This document shows positions 33,067 to 41,743 of a stretch of DNA of 59,434 bases, piece after piece (position 1 is the first letter of the stretch; the number at the start of each line of letters is the position of its first letter). This DNA is from Streptomyces griseoflavus (lineage in GTDB: Bacteria; Actinomycetota; Actinomycetes; Streptomycetales; Streptomycetaceae). The translations under genes were made by a program, and so were the position numbers. The stretch covers positions 321,083 through 380,516 of the forward strand of contig NZ_BMUC01000002.1 of NCBI RefSeq assembly GCF_014649995.1, written 5' to 3'. The notes under the pieces were generated by a model, which worked only from the letters and a program-made list of their open reading frames with translations, was not told where the DNA came from and made no database searches.

Positions 33067-34296
33067 ATGGCCGGAGCGGGAGCGGGAGCGGGGAGCGTGC
33101 TGCTGCGTGCCGCCCCCGGCGGGGAGACCTGGGCGTACGCCGCCTTCTCGCTGAGTCCTGCCGCCCTGCCCGGGGGCCTGCACCCCGAGTTCTCCGAGGC
33201 CCGGCGCGCTGCCGACCGGGTCGCCGCCGAGCGGACCTGGCTGGCGGCCCTGTGGACGGACCGCACCACCGCCCGCTGGGACCTCAGGTTCATCGGCGAC
33301 CCGGAGAGCGGCCGGATCGGGGCCTTCCTCGTCGCCCAGGTGTACGGCGCGGACCGGGCGGCCGCGCTGCGGGCCGTGCGGGAGGCGCTCCCCGTCCTGG
33401 AGCGGTTCCCGGCGCACGTGACGGCGACCCGGGTCGGGGACACCGACCGGATCGCCCGTCTGCTCGCCCCGTTCGCGCCGGGGTGGGGCGGGGTCGCCGA
33501 GATCCGCAAGCGCCTCACCTGCCGGACCCTGACCCGCCCGTGGGGAGCGGAACGCGTCGCGACCGCGGTCTCCCTGTTCGACGCCGCCGCCGCGTCCTGG
33601 ACCCCGGTGTGGACCCAGCTGGCCGCGGAGCCGCGGCGGACGGTGGTCAGCGTGTGCCTCGAACCGTGCTCCGCCCCGGCCGGGCTCGTCGAGGGCCTGA
33701 CGATGAGGGCGCAGGCGTTCGGGACGCTCGCGGCACCGGGCACACCCGACCCCCTGTACGGGCTTCCGGTGCCGGGTGACCCCTTCGCCCGGGAGGCGCA
33801 CCGTCTGTACGACGCCGCCGCACGGCGCTATACCGGGCGGCTGCACCGGGTGCGGGTCTCGGTGGCCGTCGAGGGGGAGGCCCCGTTCCCGGAGGTGCTG
33901 GCCGGCCTGGTCGGCCACACCCTCGCACCGCGGAGCGCCGGCGCGGTCGTGGTGCGTCCGCGCGGCCAGGAGGACCACCGGGTGGCCTGCGGCAACCTGC
34001 TGGGCGTCAACCGGGACTGGCAGCCGGACGCCTCCTGGCAGGAGGTCCCCCCGTTCCTGCGGCCGCCGGCCGCGGGACAGCTGTGGCTGAGCGATCCGGG
34101 GACGGTGACCGCCCTCGCCGACCTCGTGGACGCCGACGAGGCGGCCGCCGTGTTCCGCCTGCCGCACGAGGAGCCCGGCGAGCCCGAGCTGTTCGCCCCG
34201 CAGCCCCGGGCCGCGGACCCCTCCCGCGTGCCCACCGGCGGCACCGGCACCGGCTGGACCGACGCCGGCTGGACCGACTTCGGTCCCGGTGACTGA
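33067..34296 (+). CDS. Uncharacterised soluble protein of the caspase/EACC1 module
   Basis: A 409-residue protein without membrane segments. ATG 33067 follows AAGGAGGGGGAGGG. The N-terminus (SVLLRAAPGGETWAYAAFSL) and alternating alpha/beta pattern give no family match I can name; no nucleotide-binding P-loop or nuclease motif is visible. Two Cys pairs (LTCRTL, VCLEPC) are of unknown meaning. The C-terminus has a repeated GWTDAGWTDFG. Its position between the membrane protein and EACC1 suggests a dedicated structural or sensing component. Confidence 0.55.
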   Translation: MAGAGAGAGSVLLRAAPGGETWAYAAFSLSPAALPGGLHPEFSEARRAADRVAAERTWLAALWTDRTTARWDLRFIGDPESGRIGAFLVAQVYGADRAAALRAVREALPVLERFPAHVTATRVGDTDRIARLLAPFAPGWGGVAEIRKRLTCRTLTRPWGAERVATAVSLFDAAAASWTPVWTQLAAEPRRTVVSVCLEPCSAPAGLVEGLTMRAQAFGTLAAPGTPDPLYGLPVPGDPFAREAHRLYDAAARRYTGRLHRVRVSVAVEGEAPFPEVLAGLVGHTLAPRSAGAVVVRPRGQEDHRVACGNLLGVNRDWQPDASWQEVPPFLRPPAAGQLWLSDPGTVTALADLVDADEAAAVFRLPHEEPGEPELFAPQPRAADPSRVPTGGTGTGWTDAGWTDFGPGD

Positions 34297-34349
34297 CCGC
34301 CCGGAGGCCGGCCGCCCGACGACCCGTTGACGAACAGGAGCCACTGGAG

Positions 34350-34769
34350 ATGTCCGCAACCCCCGCGCCGAAGGCGCCGGAGAACGCTCTGACCTTCACC
34401 TTCCCGGGACCGCAGGGGCACGCCGACGCCCTGAACCGGGACCTGGCCGAGTGGATCAACGACACGGAACAGCTGGGCGGCAGGGCCGGCCTGCGCACCG
34501 CGCCGCCCGCCCCCGGCGAGCAGGGGGACGTCGCCGTCGCCGTGGACATCGTCAACGCCTCCGCCGCGGTGATCGCCGCGGCCACCAACGCCTTCTTCCT
34601 CTGGCTCCAGCAGCGGCGGACCACCCACCGGCGGATCGAGTTCGAGGCGGTGCGGCCCGACGGCACCCGGATCAGTGGCACGGTCGAGGACGACGCCCAA
34701 CTGACGCAGGTCATGGACCGGTTGTCACGATTCGCGGTGCCCCCGCAGCCGCCCGGAGCCGGTGAGTGA
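34350..34769 (+). CDS. EACC1 (effector-associated constant component 1) protein
   Basis: A 139-residue protein with the pattern of EACC1 domains described in NTP-dependent conflict systems: an N-terminal strand, LNRDLAEWINDTEQLGGRAG, then APPAPGEQG, a hydrophobic helix (VNASAAVIAAATNAFFLWLQ), basic QQRRTTHRR, and a beta-strand end (IEFEAVRPDGTRISGTVED). In known systems EACC1 accompanies an effector such as a caspase-like protease or STAND NTPase. Its stop overlaps the caspase start by four bases (GTGA). ATG 34350 follows AGGAGCCACTGGAG. Confidence 0.75.
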   Translation: MSATPAPKAPENALTFTFPGPQGHADALNRDLAEWINDTEQLGGRAGLRTAPPAPGEQGDVAVAVDIVNASAAVIAAATNAFFLWLQQRRTTHRRIEFEAVRPDGTRISGTVEDDAQLTQVMDRLSRFAVPPQPPGAGE

Positions 34770-35890
34770 CCTGGGCCGTGTGGCCTCCCGCCCCCACCGC
34801 CGCGTACGCGCTGCTCGTCGGCACCGGCCGGCACGTCCGGCCCAGCTCCCTGCCCGCCATGCCCCAGGCGGTGACCACGGCCCGGGCCCTCGGCGCCGCC
34901 CTCAGCGGTGACCGGGGGGTGTTCGACGCACGGCGGACCACGGTGGTCCCCGACCCCGCCGACGCCCGCCACGTCCTCGAACCGTTGCGCCGGATGGTCC
35001 GCCGGCCGGACGCCGACCTGCTGCTCTTCTCCTACTGCGGCCACGGTCTGCTCGGCCGGGGCGACCGCCTCTGTCTGGCGCTCACCCCGTCCGGCCAGGA
35101 CGGCGGCGGGGGCGACCCGAGCCCGTCCCTGCCGTTCGCCGAAGTCGCCGGTCTGCTGCGGGAGTCACCGGCGCGGCACAAGGTCGCCCTCCTCGACTGC
35201 TGCTTCTCCGGCCGCGCCCTCGGCGCGGACGGCCACGGCATCCACCTGCTCACCGCGTGCGGCCGCACCCAGAAGGCCCTGTTCCCGCCCGGGGGCACCC
35301 TGACGGGCTTCGGCGGGGAACTGCTCCGGATCCTCGACGAGGGCATACCCGACGGCCCCCGCGACCTGTCCCTCGCCACCCTCTACGACCGGCTGGCGGT
35401 GGTCCTGCCGACCACCCCCGCACCGCGGACGGGCATCGTCCCCACCGGATACCCCGCACCCCACCAGCAGACCGTCGACGGCTCGGGCCACCTCGCGCTG
35501 GCGGTCAACCCCGCCCACGGCACCCACCGGACACCGGCGGGGCTGCGCGCCCGCGGCGCCTTCGCCCAGCGGCTCAAGAAGCTCACCGAGCCGTCACCCG
35601 ACACCCCGGTACCCGACCCGGCGCGGCTCCCCCAACTCCTCACGGTCCTGGCCGGCCTGGCCCGGGACGCGCCGGAAGTCCTGGGGCCCCTGGACGACTT
35701 CGCCATCAGCGCCTGCCGCAACCACGCCGTCATGACCGGTGCCGCTGGCTCCCCCGCGCGGGCCGCGGCCCTCCTCTCCGCCCTGGCCGACACCCTCCGC
35801 GCGGCCTCCCCCGCCCACCCGGCCCTGCCCGCCACGGAACGCGCCCTGACCCACTGGAACGGGCGGCTCCGGCCCTCGGGGCCCGGGTAA
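34766..35890 (+). CDS. Caspase-like cysteine protease (peptidase C14)
   Basis: A 374-residue protein. The caspase core occupies about residues 12-160: strand AAYALLVGTG, LLLFSYCGHG with catalytic His93 and VALLDCCFSGR with catalytic Cys146. Residues about 160-374 form a helical C-terminal region with no TPR or STAND signature. Its frame overlaps the EACC1 gene by four bases, so the two proteins are probably made together. Prokaryotic caspase-like proteases cleave target proteins in defence or cell-death pathways; the trigger and target here are unknown. Confidence 0.88.
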   Translation: MTWAVWPPAPTAAYALLVGTGRHVRPSSLPAMPQAVTTARALGAALSGDRGVFDARRTTVVPDPADARHVLEPLRRMVRRPDADLLLFSYCGHGLLGRGDRLCLALTPSGQDGGGGDPSPSLPFAEVAGLLRESPARHKVALLDCCFSGRALGADGHGIHLLTACGRTQKALFPPGGTLTGFGGELLRILDEGIPDGPRDLSLATLYDRLAVVLPTTPAPRTGIVPTGYPAPHQQTVDGSGHLALAVNPAHGTHRTPAGLRARGAFAQRLKKLTEPSPDTPVPDPARLPQLLTVLAGLARDAPEVLGPLDDFAISACRNHAVMTGAAGSPARAAALLSALADTLRAASPAHPALPATERALTHWNGRLRPSGPG

Positions 35891-35953
35891 CGGGGAACGC
35901 TTCGGTGCCGGTGAGCGTCTCCCCTTTCCGGGGTACGGCGGAGGGGAGATCGG

Positions 35954-36673
35954 GTGCGGACGGGCGGCTTCGCCGAGTGGACCGGGCGGTTCGAGGACGA
36001 GCGCGGGCGCAGACGGGCGCAGGGCGATCCGGACTGGGAGCGGGGAGCGACGCTCCCGCCGGCGGTGTGGGCCGGGATCCGGCGCTTCCAGGTCGGCGAG
36101 GACGGCGACGGCGCCGACCTCGTGGCCAAGGCGGACGCGGCCGGCGACCCCGACTACGCGCGGGCGGTCCGGCTCTTCGTGGCGGAGGAGCAGAACCACG
36201 CGCGTCTCCTCGCCCGCCTGCTGGCCGCGGGCGGGGTGCCGGTACTCACCCGCCACTGGAGCGACACGGTCTTCGTACGGCTGCGGCGCCTCATGGGCCT
36301 GCGCACGGAGCTGCTGGTGCTGATGGTCGCGGAGGTGGTGGCACTGCGCTACTACCGCGCCCTGCGCGACGGCACCGACGATCCGCTCACCACGGACGTG
36401 GCGGCCCGGATCCTCGCCGACGAGCTGCGCCACGTCCCGTTCCACTGCGCGCGCCTGCGCGTCTCCCTGGCGGAGCTGCCGGGCCCTCTGCGCCGCCCGG
36501 TGATGAGCCTGTGGCGGCTCCTCCTCCTCGCGGCCTCCCTCGTCGTGGCGGTCGACCACGGTCCGGCCCTGCGGCGGTTCGGCCTGACCCGGCGGCGCTT
36601 CGTGTCCGACGTCGCCGCCTCGTCCGGCGAGGTCGTCACCGCGGTGCTGACGCCCGGTGCCGATCCGTCCTGA
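35954..36673 (+). CDS. Ferritin-like di-iron protein
   Basis: A 239-residue helical protein. GTG 35954 follows GGAGGGGAGATCGG. The ligand pattern EEQNHARLL, then AEVVALRYYRAL, then DELRHVPFH gives paired Glu and ExxH motifs of ferritin-like di-iron enzymes. A hydrophobic stretch near residue 190 (LLLLAASLVVAV) may contact membranes. It could be an oxidase or iron-oxygen chemistry enzyme. It begins 63 bases after the caspase gene and could belong to the same transcript, but its role there is unclear. Confidence 0.72.
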   Translation: MRTGGFAEWTGRFEDERGRRRAQGDPDWERGATLPPAVWAGIRRFQVGEDGDGADLVAKADAAGDPDYARAVRLFVAEEQNHARLLARLLAAGGVPVLTRHWSDTVFVRLRRLMGLRTELLVLMVAEVVALRYYRALRDGTDDPLTTDVAARILADELRHVPFHCARLRVSLAELPGPLRRPVMSLWRLLLLAASLVVAVDHGPALRRFGLTRRRFVSDVAASSGEVVTAVLTPGADPS

Positions 36674-36825
36674 CCGGGTGCGGTCCGTCCGGTCGCTCCC
36701 GTGCCGGCCGGGCGTCCGGGACCCCTGGTGGAGCGGGGCGCGCACCCGCGGGTGCCGGGAGCGACCCGGGGCAGAGGCCTCCGCGAGCGGCGACGCGCTG
36801 CCCGCGCCCGCCCCTCGCGGACGCG

Positions 36826-37410
36826 CTACTTGCTGACGGCGAAGCGCATCAGGGCGTGCTCGTCGCCCTGCTTGACCTTGCCCGTCTCGTTGATCACCTC
36901 GAGCTTCCAGGAGCCGTTGACCCGCACGGCCTTCGCCACGGCACAGCCGTTGTCCTGGCTGAGCAGGCTGGGCCAGATGTCGGCGACCTGCTGGGTGCTC
37001 CCGCCGGTGGCGTCGTAGACCTTGAAGCTGATGTTGCGGGCCTTCTGGAAGGAGCTGCCCTTCTTGTAGGCGGCGGCGACGAATACGACCGACGTGATGG
37101 CGGAGGGCAGCCGGGCGAACTCGACGGTCACCGTCTCGTCGTCCCCGTCGCCGTGGCCGGTCTGGTTGTCGCCGCTGTGGAGCAGCGAGCCGTTGCCCAT
37201 GGGGTCGAGCGAGTCGAGGCCGGCGAGGCGGACCGGGTCCCCGCCCTGCATGGCGACGGCTATCAGGTCGAGGTCGGTGCCGGTCTTGCGGCGCAGCTTG
37301 CCGAGCACTCCGCCGCTGCTGCCGGCGGTGGGGTCCCAGGAGACACCGATGGACAGGTGGGTGACCCCGTCCAGGTCCGCGGGTCCGTCTTCCTTGGTGA
37401 GCGTGATCAT
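36826..37410 (-). CDS. TerD-family stress protein (calcium-binding)
   Basis: A 194-residue TerD protein. The N-terminus MITLTKEDGPADLDGVTHLS and the metal-binding block DNQTGHGDGDDETV are characteristic. The family binds calcium and contributes to tellurite, oxidative and phage resistance phenotypes. ATG 37410 follows GGAGGA. It is the downstream member of two TerD genes on this strand, but a hairpin at 37501-37550 separates them, so it probably has its own transcript. Confidence 0.88.
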   Translation of the reverse strand: MITLTKEDGPADLDGVTHLSIGVSWDPTAGSSGGVLGKLRRKTGTDLDLIAVAMQGGDPVRLAGLDSLDPMGNGSLLHSGDNQTGHGDGDDETVTVEFARLPSAITSVVFVAAAYKKGSSFQKARNISFKVYDATGGSTQQVADIWPSLLSQDNGCAVAKAVRVNGSWKLEVINETGKVKQGDEHALMRFAVSK

Positions 37411-37500
37411 GCGTGAGTCATCCTCCGTCTGCGGATCTACAGCCCAGAGTCTGCCTGGTGCCGTGAAGATCCGAAATGGCGGGTCTGTCACAGCCGCGGC

Positions 37501-37550
37501 GGCCGGGCGGGGGCAGGGAGCCCGTCGGCCGGGCTGCCCCCCGCCCGGCC
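37501..37550 (-). terminator. Hairpin between the two TerD genes
   Basis: The arms 37501-37516 and 37534-37550 pair over sixteen bases with one bulge. It lies 12 bases downstream of the stop of the upstream TerD gene. No T-run follows. Confidence 0.6.
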
Positions 37551-37562
37551 GGGGCGGTCGGA

Positions 37563-38138
37563 TCAGACGTTGACGCCGAAGTCGGCGGCGATGCCGGCCA
37601 GTCCCGAGGCGTAGCCCTGTCCGACGGCGCGGAACTTCCACTCGGCGCCGTTGCGGTACAGCTCGCCGAAGACCATGGCGGTCTCCGTCGATGCGTCCTC
37701 GGACAGGTCGTAGCGGGCGATCTCCACGTTGTTGGCCTGGTTGACGACCCGGATGAAGGCGTTGCGGACCTGGCCGAAGCTCTGGCCGCGGTTCTCCGCG
37801 TCGTGGATGGAGACCGGGAAGACGATCCGGTCGACGGTGCCGGGCACGGCGGCGAGGTTCACCTTGACCGCCTCGTCGTCGCCCTCGCCCTCACCGGTGA
37901 GGTTGTCACCGGTGTGCTCGACCGAGCCGTCGGGGCTGGTGAGGTTGTTGTAGAAGACGAAGTGCCCGTCGGAGAGCACCTTGCCCGACGCGTCGAGGAG
38001 CAGGGCCGAGGCGTCGAGGTCGTAGTCGGTGCCGGTCGTGGTGCGTACGTCCCAGCCCAGGCCGACCAGCACGGCGGTCAGGCCCGGTGCCTCCTTGCTG
38101 AGTGAGACGTTGCCGCCCTTGGCCAGGGAGATTCCCAT
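37563..38138 (-). CDS. TerD-family stress protein (calcium-binding)
   Basis: A 191-residue canonical TerD protein ([20 protein letters not shown], then [20 protein letters not shown]). The calcium-binding loop reads [14 protein letters not shown]. It is closer to the classic TerD/TerE length than the neighbour at 36826. ATG 38138 follows AAGGAG. A perfect TCTACA/TGTAGA dyad lies about 175 bases upstream and may control it. Confidence 0.92.
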   Translation of the reverse strand: MGISLAKGGNVSLSKEAPGLTAVLVGLGWDVRTTTGTDYDLDASALLLDASGKVLSDGHFVFYNNLTSPDGSVEHTGDNLTGEGEGDDEAVKVNLAAVPGTVDRIVFPVSIHDAENRGQSFGQVRNAFIRVVNQANNVEIARYDLSEDASTETAMVFGELYRNGAEWKFRAVGQGYASGLAGIAADFGVNV

Positions 38139-38508
38139 TGCGTACTCCTTCTCGGCAGGTGTGGTCACGGTCCGTGCGGCGGACGGGACCAGGTGTATCG
38201 AGGACATGGAAGACGTCCTGAGGGGTCGGTCAGTTCCGGGACCTGCCCGACAGCCGCTCCGGCGCTCCCTTCCACCGCCGCGTCCCTCGGCGCGGGTCCG
38301 TACACCCTATCTTCTACACGTATGTAGAGCGTGAGGTGGTGGGCGCGGTGGTGAGGCGGGGCGGGTGAGAGGTGAGGACGGAACGCCCGGCGCGTCCCTC
38401 CCGTCTTGTTCCCGAACGGCTGTTCCTCGCAGGGAGGGCACGGTCCTGATCAGAAGATGGGACGATATCCGCCCCGACGCGAGCACCTTCTAACAAAGCT
38501 GACAGAAG
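38139..38508. other. Divergent promoter region between TerD and PAP2 genes
   Basis: About 370 bases with no convincing gene. It contains the TCTACA-CGTA-TGTAGA dyad at 38313-38328 and, toward the PAP2 gene, an A/T-richer stretch (around 38480-38510) where its promoter and TTG start lie. Confidence 0.5.
38313..38328. promoter_or_regulatory. Inverted repeat, probable operator for the TerD gene
   Basis: TCTACA (38313-38318), CGTA, TGTAGA (38323-38328): a perfect six-base dyad, unusual for its A/T content. On the minus strand, a GATAGGGTG sequence just downstream of it could be the -10 region of the TerD promoter, so a bound protein would overlap RNA polymerase. The regulator is unknown. Confidence 0.5.
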
Positions 38509-40092
38509 TTGAGACACATACCGCCGCAGAACGTTCAGCGCACACGAATACCCGGGACGACCGGGGCCAGCGGGACGACCGAGGCCGTCGAGGCCCCGGT
38601 ACGGCGCCGGCCGCGGACCGTCCTGTGGACCCTGGCCGCCGTGGTGACCCTCGGCTTCCTCGTCGGGCTGGAGCTGGCCGCGCGCCACTACGGCACACCG
38701 GGGCCGCTCACCCTCCAGGCGCGCGAGGTGATCCACGCCCCCAAGTCGGGGGGCCTGCTGTACGCCTCCATGGCGCTGATGACGGTGGTGCTCACCTGGC
38801 GGCAGCGGTTCGTGGCGGTGGGCGCGGCGGCCGGCATCGACCTCGCCTTCCTCGCCGTCCGGTGGGCCGCCGACATCGACACCGCCGGCGGCCACCCCTT
38901 CGGCAACGGTGCCCTCTGGGTGACCCTGGGCGTCGCGGTCGTCGCCGTCACCCGCCGCACCGGCCCGGAACGCACCCTGCTGCTGAAGGGCGTCGGCCTG
39001 GCCCTGCTGCTGATGGCGGGCCGCAAGACGGGCGACACCTGGCTGCTCATCACCTCCAAGACCCGCCCGATGGTGCTCGACCAGTACCTGGCCGCCGCCG
39101 ACCACGCGCTGGGCAACCCGTCGTGGCTGGTGGGCCGGGTGGTGGAGGCCACCGGGGCGGTCGGCTTCAACTTCCTCGACTTCGTCTACGGCAATCTCGC
39201 GGTCGCCGCCGTCGTCGCCGCGCTGTACCAGCTGCGCCACGTGGCGGCCGAGCGCCGCTTCCCGCGCCACCACCTGGTGCGCACGTTCCTGGTGATCGGC
39301 CTCGTCGGACCCGCCTTCTACATGATCTTCCCGGTGGTCGGCCCGCTCTTCGCCTACGGCACGGGCACCGAACACTGGTCGGCCATCAGCCTCTGGGCCC
39401 CGGACATGCCGGCCACCGCCCCCTGGTCCGTGGGGGACCTGTGGCCGGGCACCCTGCCGCCGGCCGACGACCCGAGGTCCATGCCGTTCGACGGGATCAC
39501 CCCGCGCAACTGCATGCCGAGCCTGCACACGGCGTGGGCCGTCGCGATCTTCATCCACACCCGCAGGGGCCCGGGCCCCCTGCGCCACGCGGGGACGTTC
39601 TGGCTGGTCGCCACCCTCTGCGCGACGCTGGGCTTCGGCTACCACTACGGCGTGGACCTGCTCGCCGGCGTCGTCTTCACCCTCACCATCGAGGCGGCCC
39701 TGCGCGCGTACGACCGCGGCTGGGACCGCGCCGGAATCCGGCTGGCGGGCCACGGCACCCTGGTCTTCACCGCGCTGCTGCTGTCGTACCGCTGGCTGCC
39801 CGTGGAGATGGCCCGGCTCCCGTGGGTGGCCGGCCCGCTGCTCCTCCTGGCGACGGCCTCGGTCGTGTACGGCTACGTGCGCGTCACCGGGGCGTGGTCG
39901 CGGGAGACCGCGCCGGCCCCGCTCCCCGGCCCGGGGCCGGAGCCGGCCCGGGCTGTGCTGCCCGCCCCCGCGGGCCCTGTGCGGCCCGCTCCCGCCGACC
40001 CCGTGCCGCCCGCTCCCGCCGACCCCGTGCGCCCCGCGCCCGCCGACCCCGTGCCGGGCGACCGCGCCCAGGACGTGGTCGACAGCACGTGA
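38509..40092 (+). CDS. PAP2-family integral membrane phosphatase/inositol-phosphotransferase-like
   Basis: A 527-residue membrane protein with about ten hydrophobic segments. The catalytic signature CMPSLHTAWA and GYHYGVDLLAG of the PAP2/AUR1-like superfamily are clear, with an earlier conserved region (KTRPMVLDQYLAAAD). Such enzymes dephosphorylate lipid phosphates or transfer phospho-inositol/phospho-sugars at the membrane surface. The only start before the first helix is a TTG at 38509 with a weak ribosome site, so the N-terminus is uncertain. The C-terminus carries an eight-residue Pro/Ala repeat. Confidence 0.82.
   Translation: MRHIPPQNVQRTRIPGTTGASGTTEAVEAPVRRRPRTVLWTLAAVVTLGFLVGLELAARHYGTPGPLTLQAREVIHAPKSGGLLYASMALMTVVLTWRQRFVAVGAAAGIDLAFLAVRWAADIDTAGGHPFGNGALWVTLGVAVVAVTRRTGPERTLLLKGVGLALLLMAGRKTGDTWLLITSKTRPMVLDQYLAAADHALGNPSWLVGRVVEATGAVGFNFLDFVYGNLAVAAVVAALYQLRHVAAERRFPRHHLVRTFLVIGLVGPAFYMIFPVVGPLFAYGTGTEHWSAISLWAPDMPATAPWSVGDLWPGTLPPADDPRSMPFDGITPRNCMPSLHTAWAVAIFIHTRRGPGPLRHAGTFWLVATLCATLGFGYHYGVDLLAGVVFTLTIEAALRAYDRGWDRAGIRLAGHGTLVFTALLLSYRWLPVEMARLPWVAGPLLLLATASVVYGYVRVTGAWSRETAPAPLPGPGPEPARAVLPAPAGPVRPAPADPVPPAPADPVRPAPADPVPGDRAQDVVDST
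39961..40056 (+). repeat. Four 24-base tandem repeats in PAP2 gene tail
   Basis: Four direct copies of a 24-base unit (39961, 39985, 40009, 40033) encode the motif PAPADPVP/R with minor variation; the first copy is the most diverged. It lies in the cytoplasmic or outer low-complexity tail and could vary in copy number between strains. Confidence 0.85.
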
Positions 40093-40149
40093 CCGGCCGG
40101 ACCCCGGACGGCCGGACGCCCGGTGCGCCGGACCTCGGCGCACCGGGAA

Positions 40150-40923
40150 TCAGCGCACCGGGAAACCGAAGGTGTACCCCTGCTCCTTGAGCCAGGGGAG
40201 GACACGGCGCAGCGCGTCGACGGTCTGGGAGCGGTCGCCGCCCGCGTCGTGGAAGAGCAGCGTCGGCCCGTTCGGCAGCTCCCGCTCGACCGTGGCGACG
40301 ATGGCGTCCGCGCCGGGCTGCTCGAAGTCCTTGGTGTCGACGTTCCAGCCCAGCGGGCGCATGCCCCGGGAGGCGGCCAGCTCGCGGCTGTAGGGGGTGA
40401 AGGCCCCACCGGGGGCCCGGTAGTACAGCGGCCGCACGCCCCCGGACGCCTCGGTGATCGTGCGTTCGGCGTCGAGGATCTGCCGCGACTGGTAGGCCTC
40501 GGACTTCCGGTCCATGGCGGTGTCGTGGGAGACGGAGTGGTTGCACAGCCGGTGACCGGCCGCGACCACGTCCTTCACCAGGTCCGGGTGGGCCTCGGCC
40601 TGGGTGCCCGTCACACAGAACGTGGCCTTCACCCCGTGTTCGCGCAGCAGGTCGAGCACCTGCGGGGTCCACCGGGGGTCGGGGCCGTCGTCGATGGTGA
40701 CGTTGACGCCGCGCGGCCCCGCGTCGGAGGCGTGCACGATGGTCTCCGAGACGCGCGCGGCACCGCTGCCCGGCGACGCGGACGCGGCCGCCCGCGACGG
40801 CGGACCGCCCGTGACCTCGGCCTGCGCCGTCCACACCGACGCGCCGACGGCCAGCGCCGTCACCCCGAGTGCCGCACCGGCCACCTTGCCGTACCAGCCC
40901 CGCCCGCCACCGTGCCGTGCCAT
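40150..40923 (-). CDS. Secreted polysaccharide deacetylase (NodB domain)
   Basis: A 257-residue exported enzyme with an N-terminal signal segment (GWYGKVAGAALGVTALAVGA). NodB motifs are intact: VTIDDGPD, HSVSHDT with the metal-binding His pair, YRAPGG and LLFHDAGGDR. It removes acetyl groups from chitin, peptidoglycan or capsule-type sugars in the cell wall. ATG 40923. Convergent with the PAP2 gene. Confidence 0.9.
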   Translation of the reverse strand: MARHGGGRGWYGKVAGAALGVTALAVGASVWTAQAEVTGGPPSRAAASASPGSGAARVSETIVHASDAGPRGVNVTIDDGPDPRWTPQVLDLLREHGVKATFCVTGTQAEAHPDLVKDVVAAGHRLCNHSVSHDTAMDRKSEAYQSRQILDAERTITEASGGVRPLYYRAPGGAFTPYSRELAASRGMRPLGWNVDTKDFEQPGADAIVATVERELPNGPTLLFHDAGGDRSQTVDALRRVLPWLKEQGYTFGFPVR

Positions 40924-41077
40924 GCCCGCCCCGCTTCCGCACCGTCGATCGACCCCGGTCCCCCTCGGGAACCACCTGGGGGGACGGGGGACGGACGGCC
41001 GCGGATGCGTCCGTTACCGATCACGGACGATTCCGCAGGAGTTCACGGACAACGGCGCGACGGACCGGCCATGCGGC

Positions 41078-41581
41078 TCAGGCGGACGGATTGCGCCGGA
41101 CCAGGGACAGGTTCAGGGCGGTCGCGAACAGGCACCAGGCGGCGTAGGGCGCCAGCGCGGCCGCGGCGGTGCGGTCCGCGGCGGCCACCCGGCGGACGAG
41201 GTGCGCGTTGCTGAGGTCGAGGGCCAGGGTGCCGGCCAGTCCCGCGCGCGCACTGCGCCGGCGGAAGAAGGCGTGGTTCCAGCCCGCGTTGAGCACCAGG
41301 TTCGCCGCCAGGGCCGCGGCCAGCCCCGCCCGCTGCCGGCCGCGCGTCCCGCTCAGCGCGCGGCCCGCGCTCCAGGCGATGGTCGCGTACAAGGGTGTCC
41401 ACACGGCGCCGAACGTCCAGCCCGGCGGCTGCCAGGCCGGCTTGTCCAGGGACCGGTACCAGGTGCTGTCGGCGTCGACCGCCCGGGCGCCGGCCACCGC
41501 CGCGGCCGCCACGGCGACGGCGGAACCGGCCGTCCACGCGGCACGGCCGGACGGTCGCGCGTCCTCACTGATGAGCCTCAT
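41078..41581 (-). CDS. TspO/MBR family membrane protein
   Basis: A 167-residue five-helix protein. The diagnostic blocks KPAWQPPGWTFGAVWTPLYA and LVLNAGWNHAFF are present, with the Trp-rich ligand pocket, and the last helix reads APYAAWCLFATALNLSL. The family binds porphyrins and sterol-like ligands in stress. ATG 41581. Confidence 0.88.
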   Translation of the reverse strand: MRLISEDARPSGRAAWTAGSAVAVAAAAVAGARAVDADSTWYRSLDKPAWQPPGWTFGAVWTPLYATIAWSAGRALSGTRGRQRAGLAAALAANLVLNAGWNHAFFRRRSARAGLAGTLALDLSNAHLVRRVAAADRTAAAALAPYAAWCLFATALNLSLVRRNPSA

Positions 41582-41743
41582 CCCGTACGGGTACCCGTCG
41601 GACGCCCCGACAGCTCACGACCGGTACCGGACGCCGCATCCGCCGCAGGGGACCCATGAAAACGGACACAGTGGGTAAGCGAACGCAATCGAAGGCGACA
41701 ATCCGTGATCAGAAGGACGCCGAGCAATGACGGAGACACTTCC

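Noticed and set aside
38313-38328. BlaI/MecI-type operator reading of the TCTACA/TGTAGA dyad
   Set aside because: The spacing is four bases, not that of TACA-N2-TGTA-type sites, and no BlaI-like gene is nearby.
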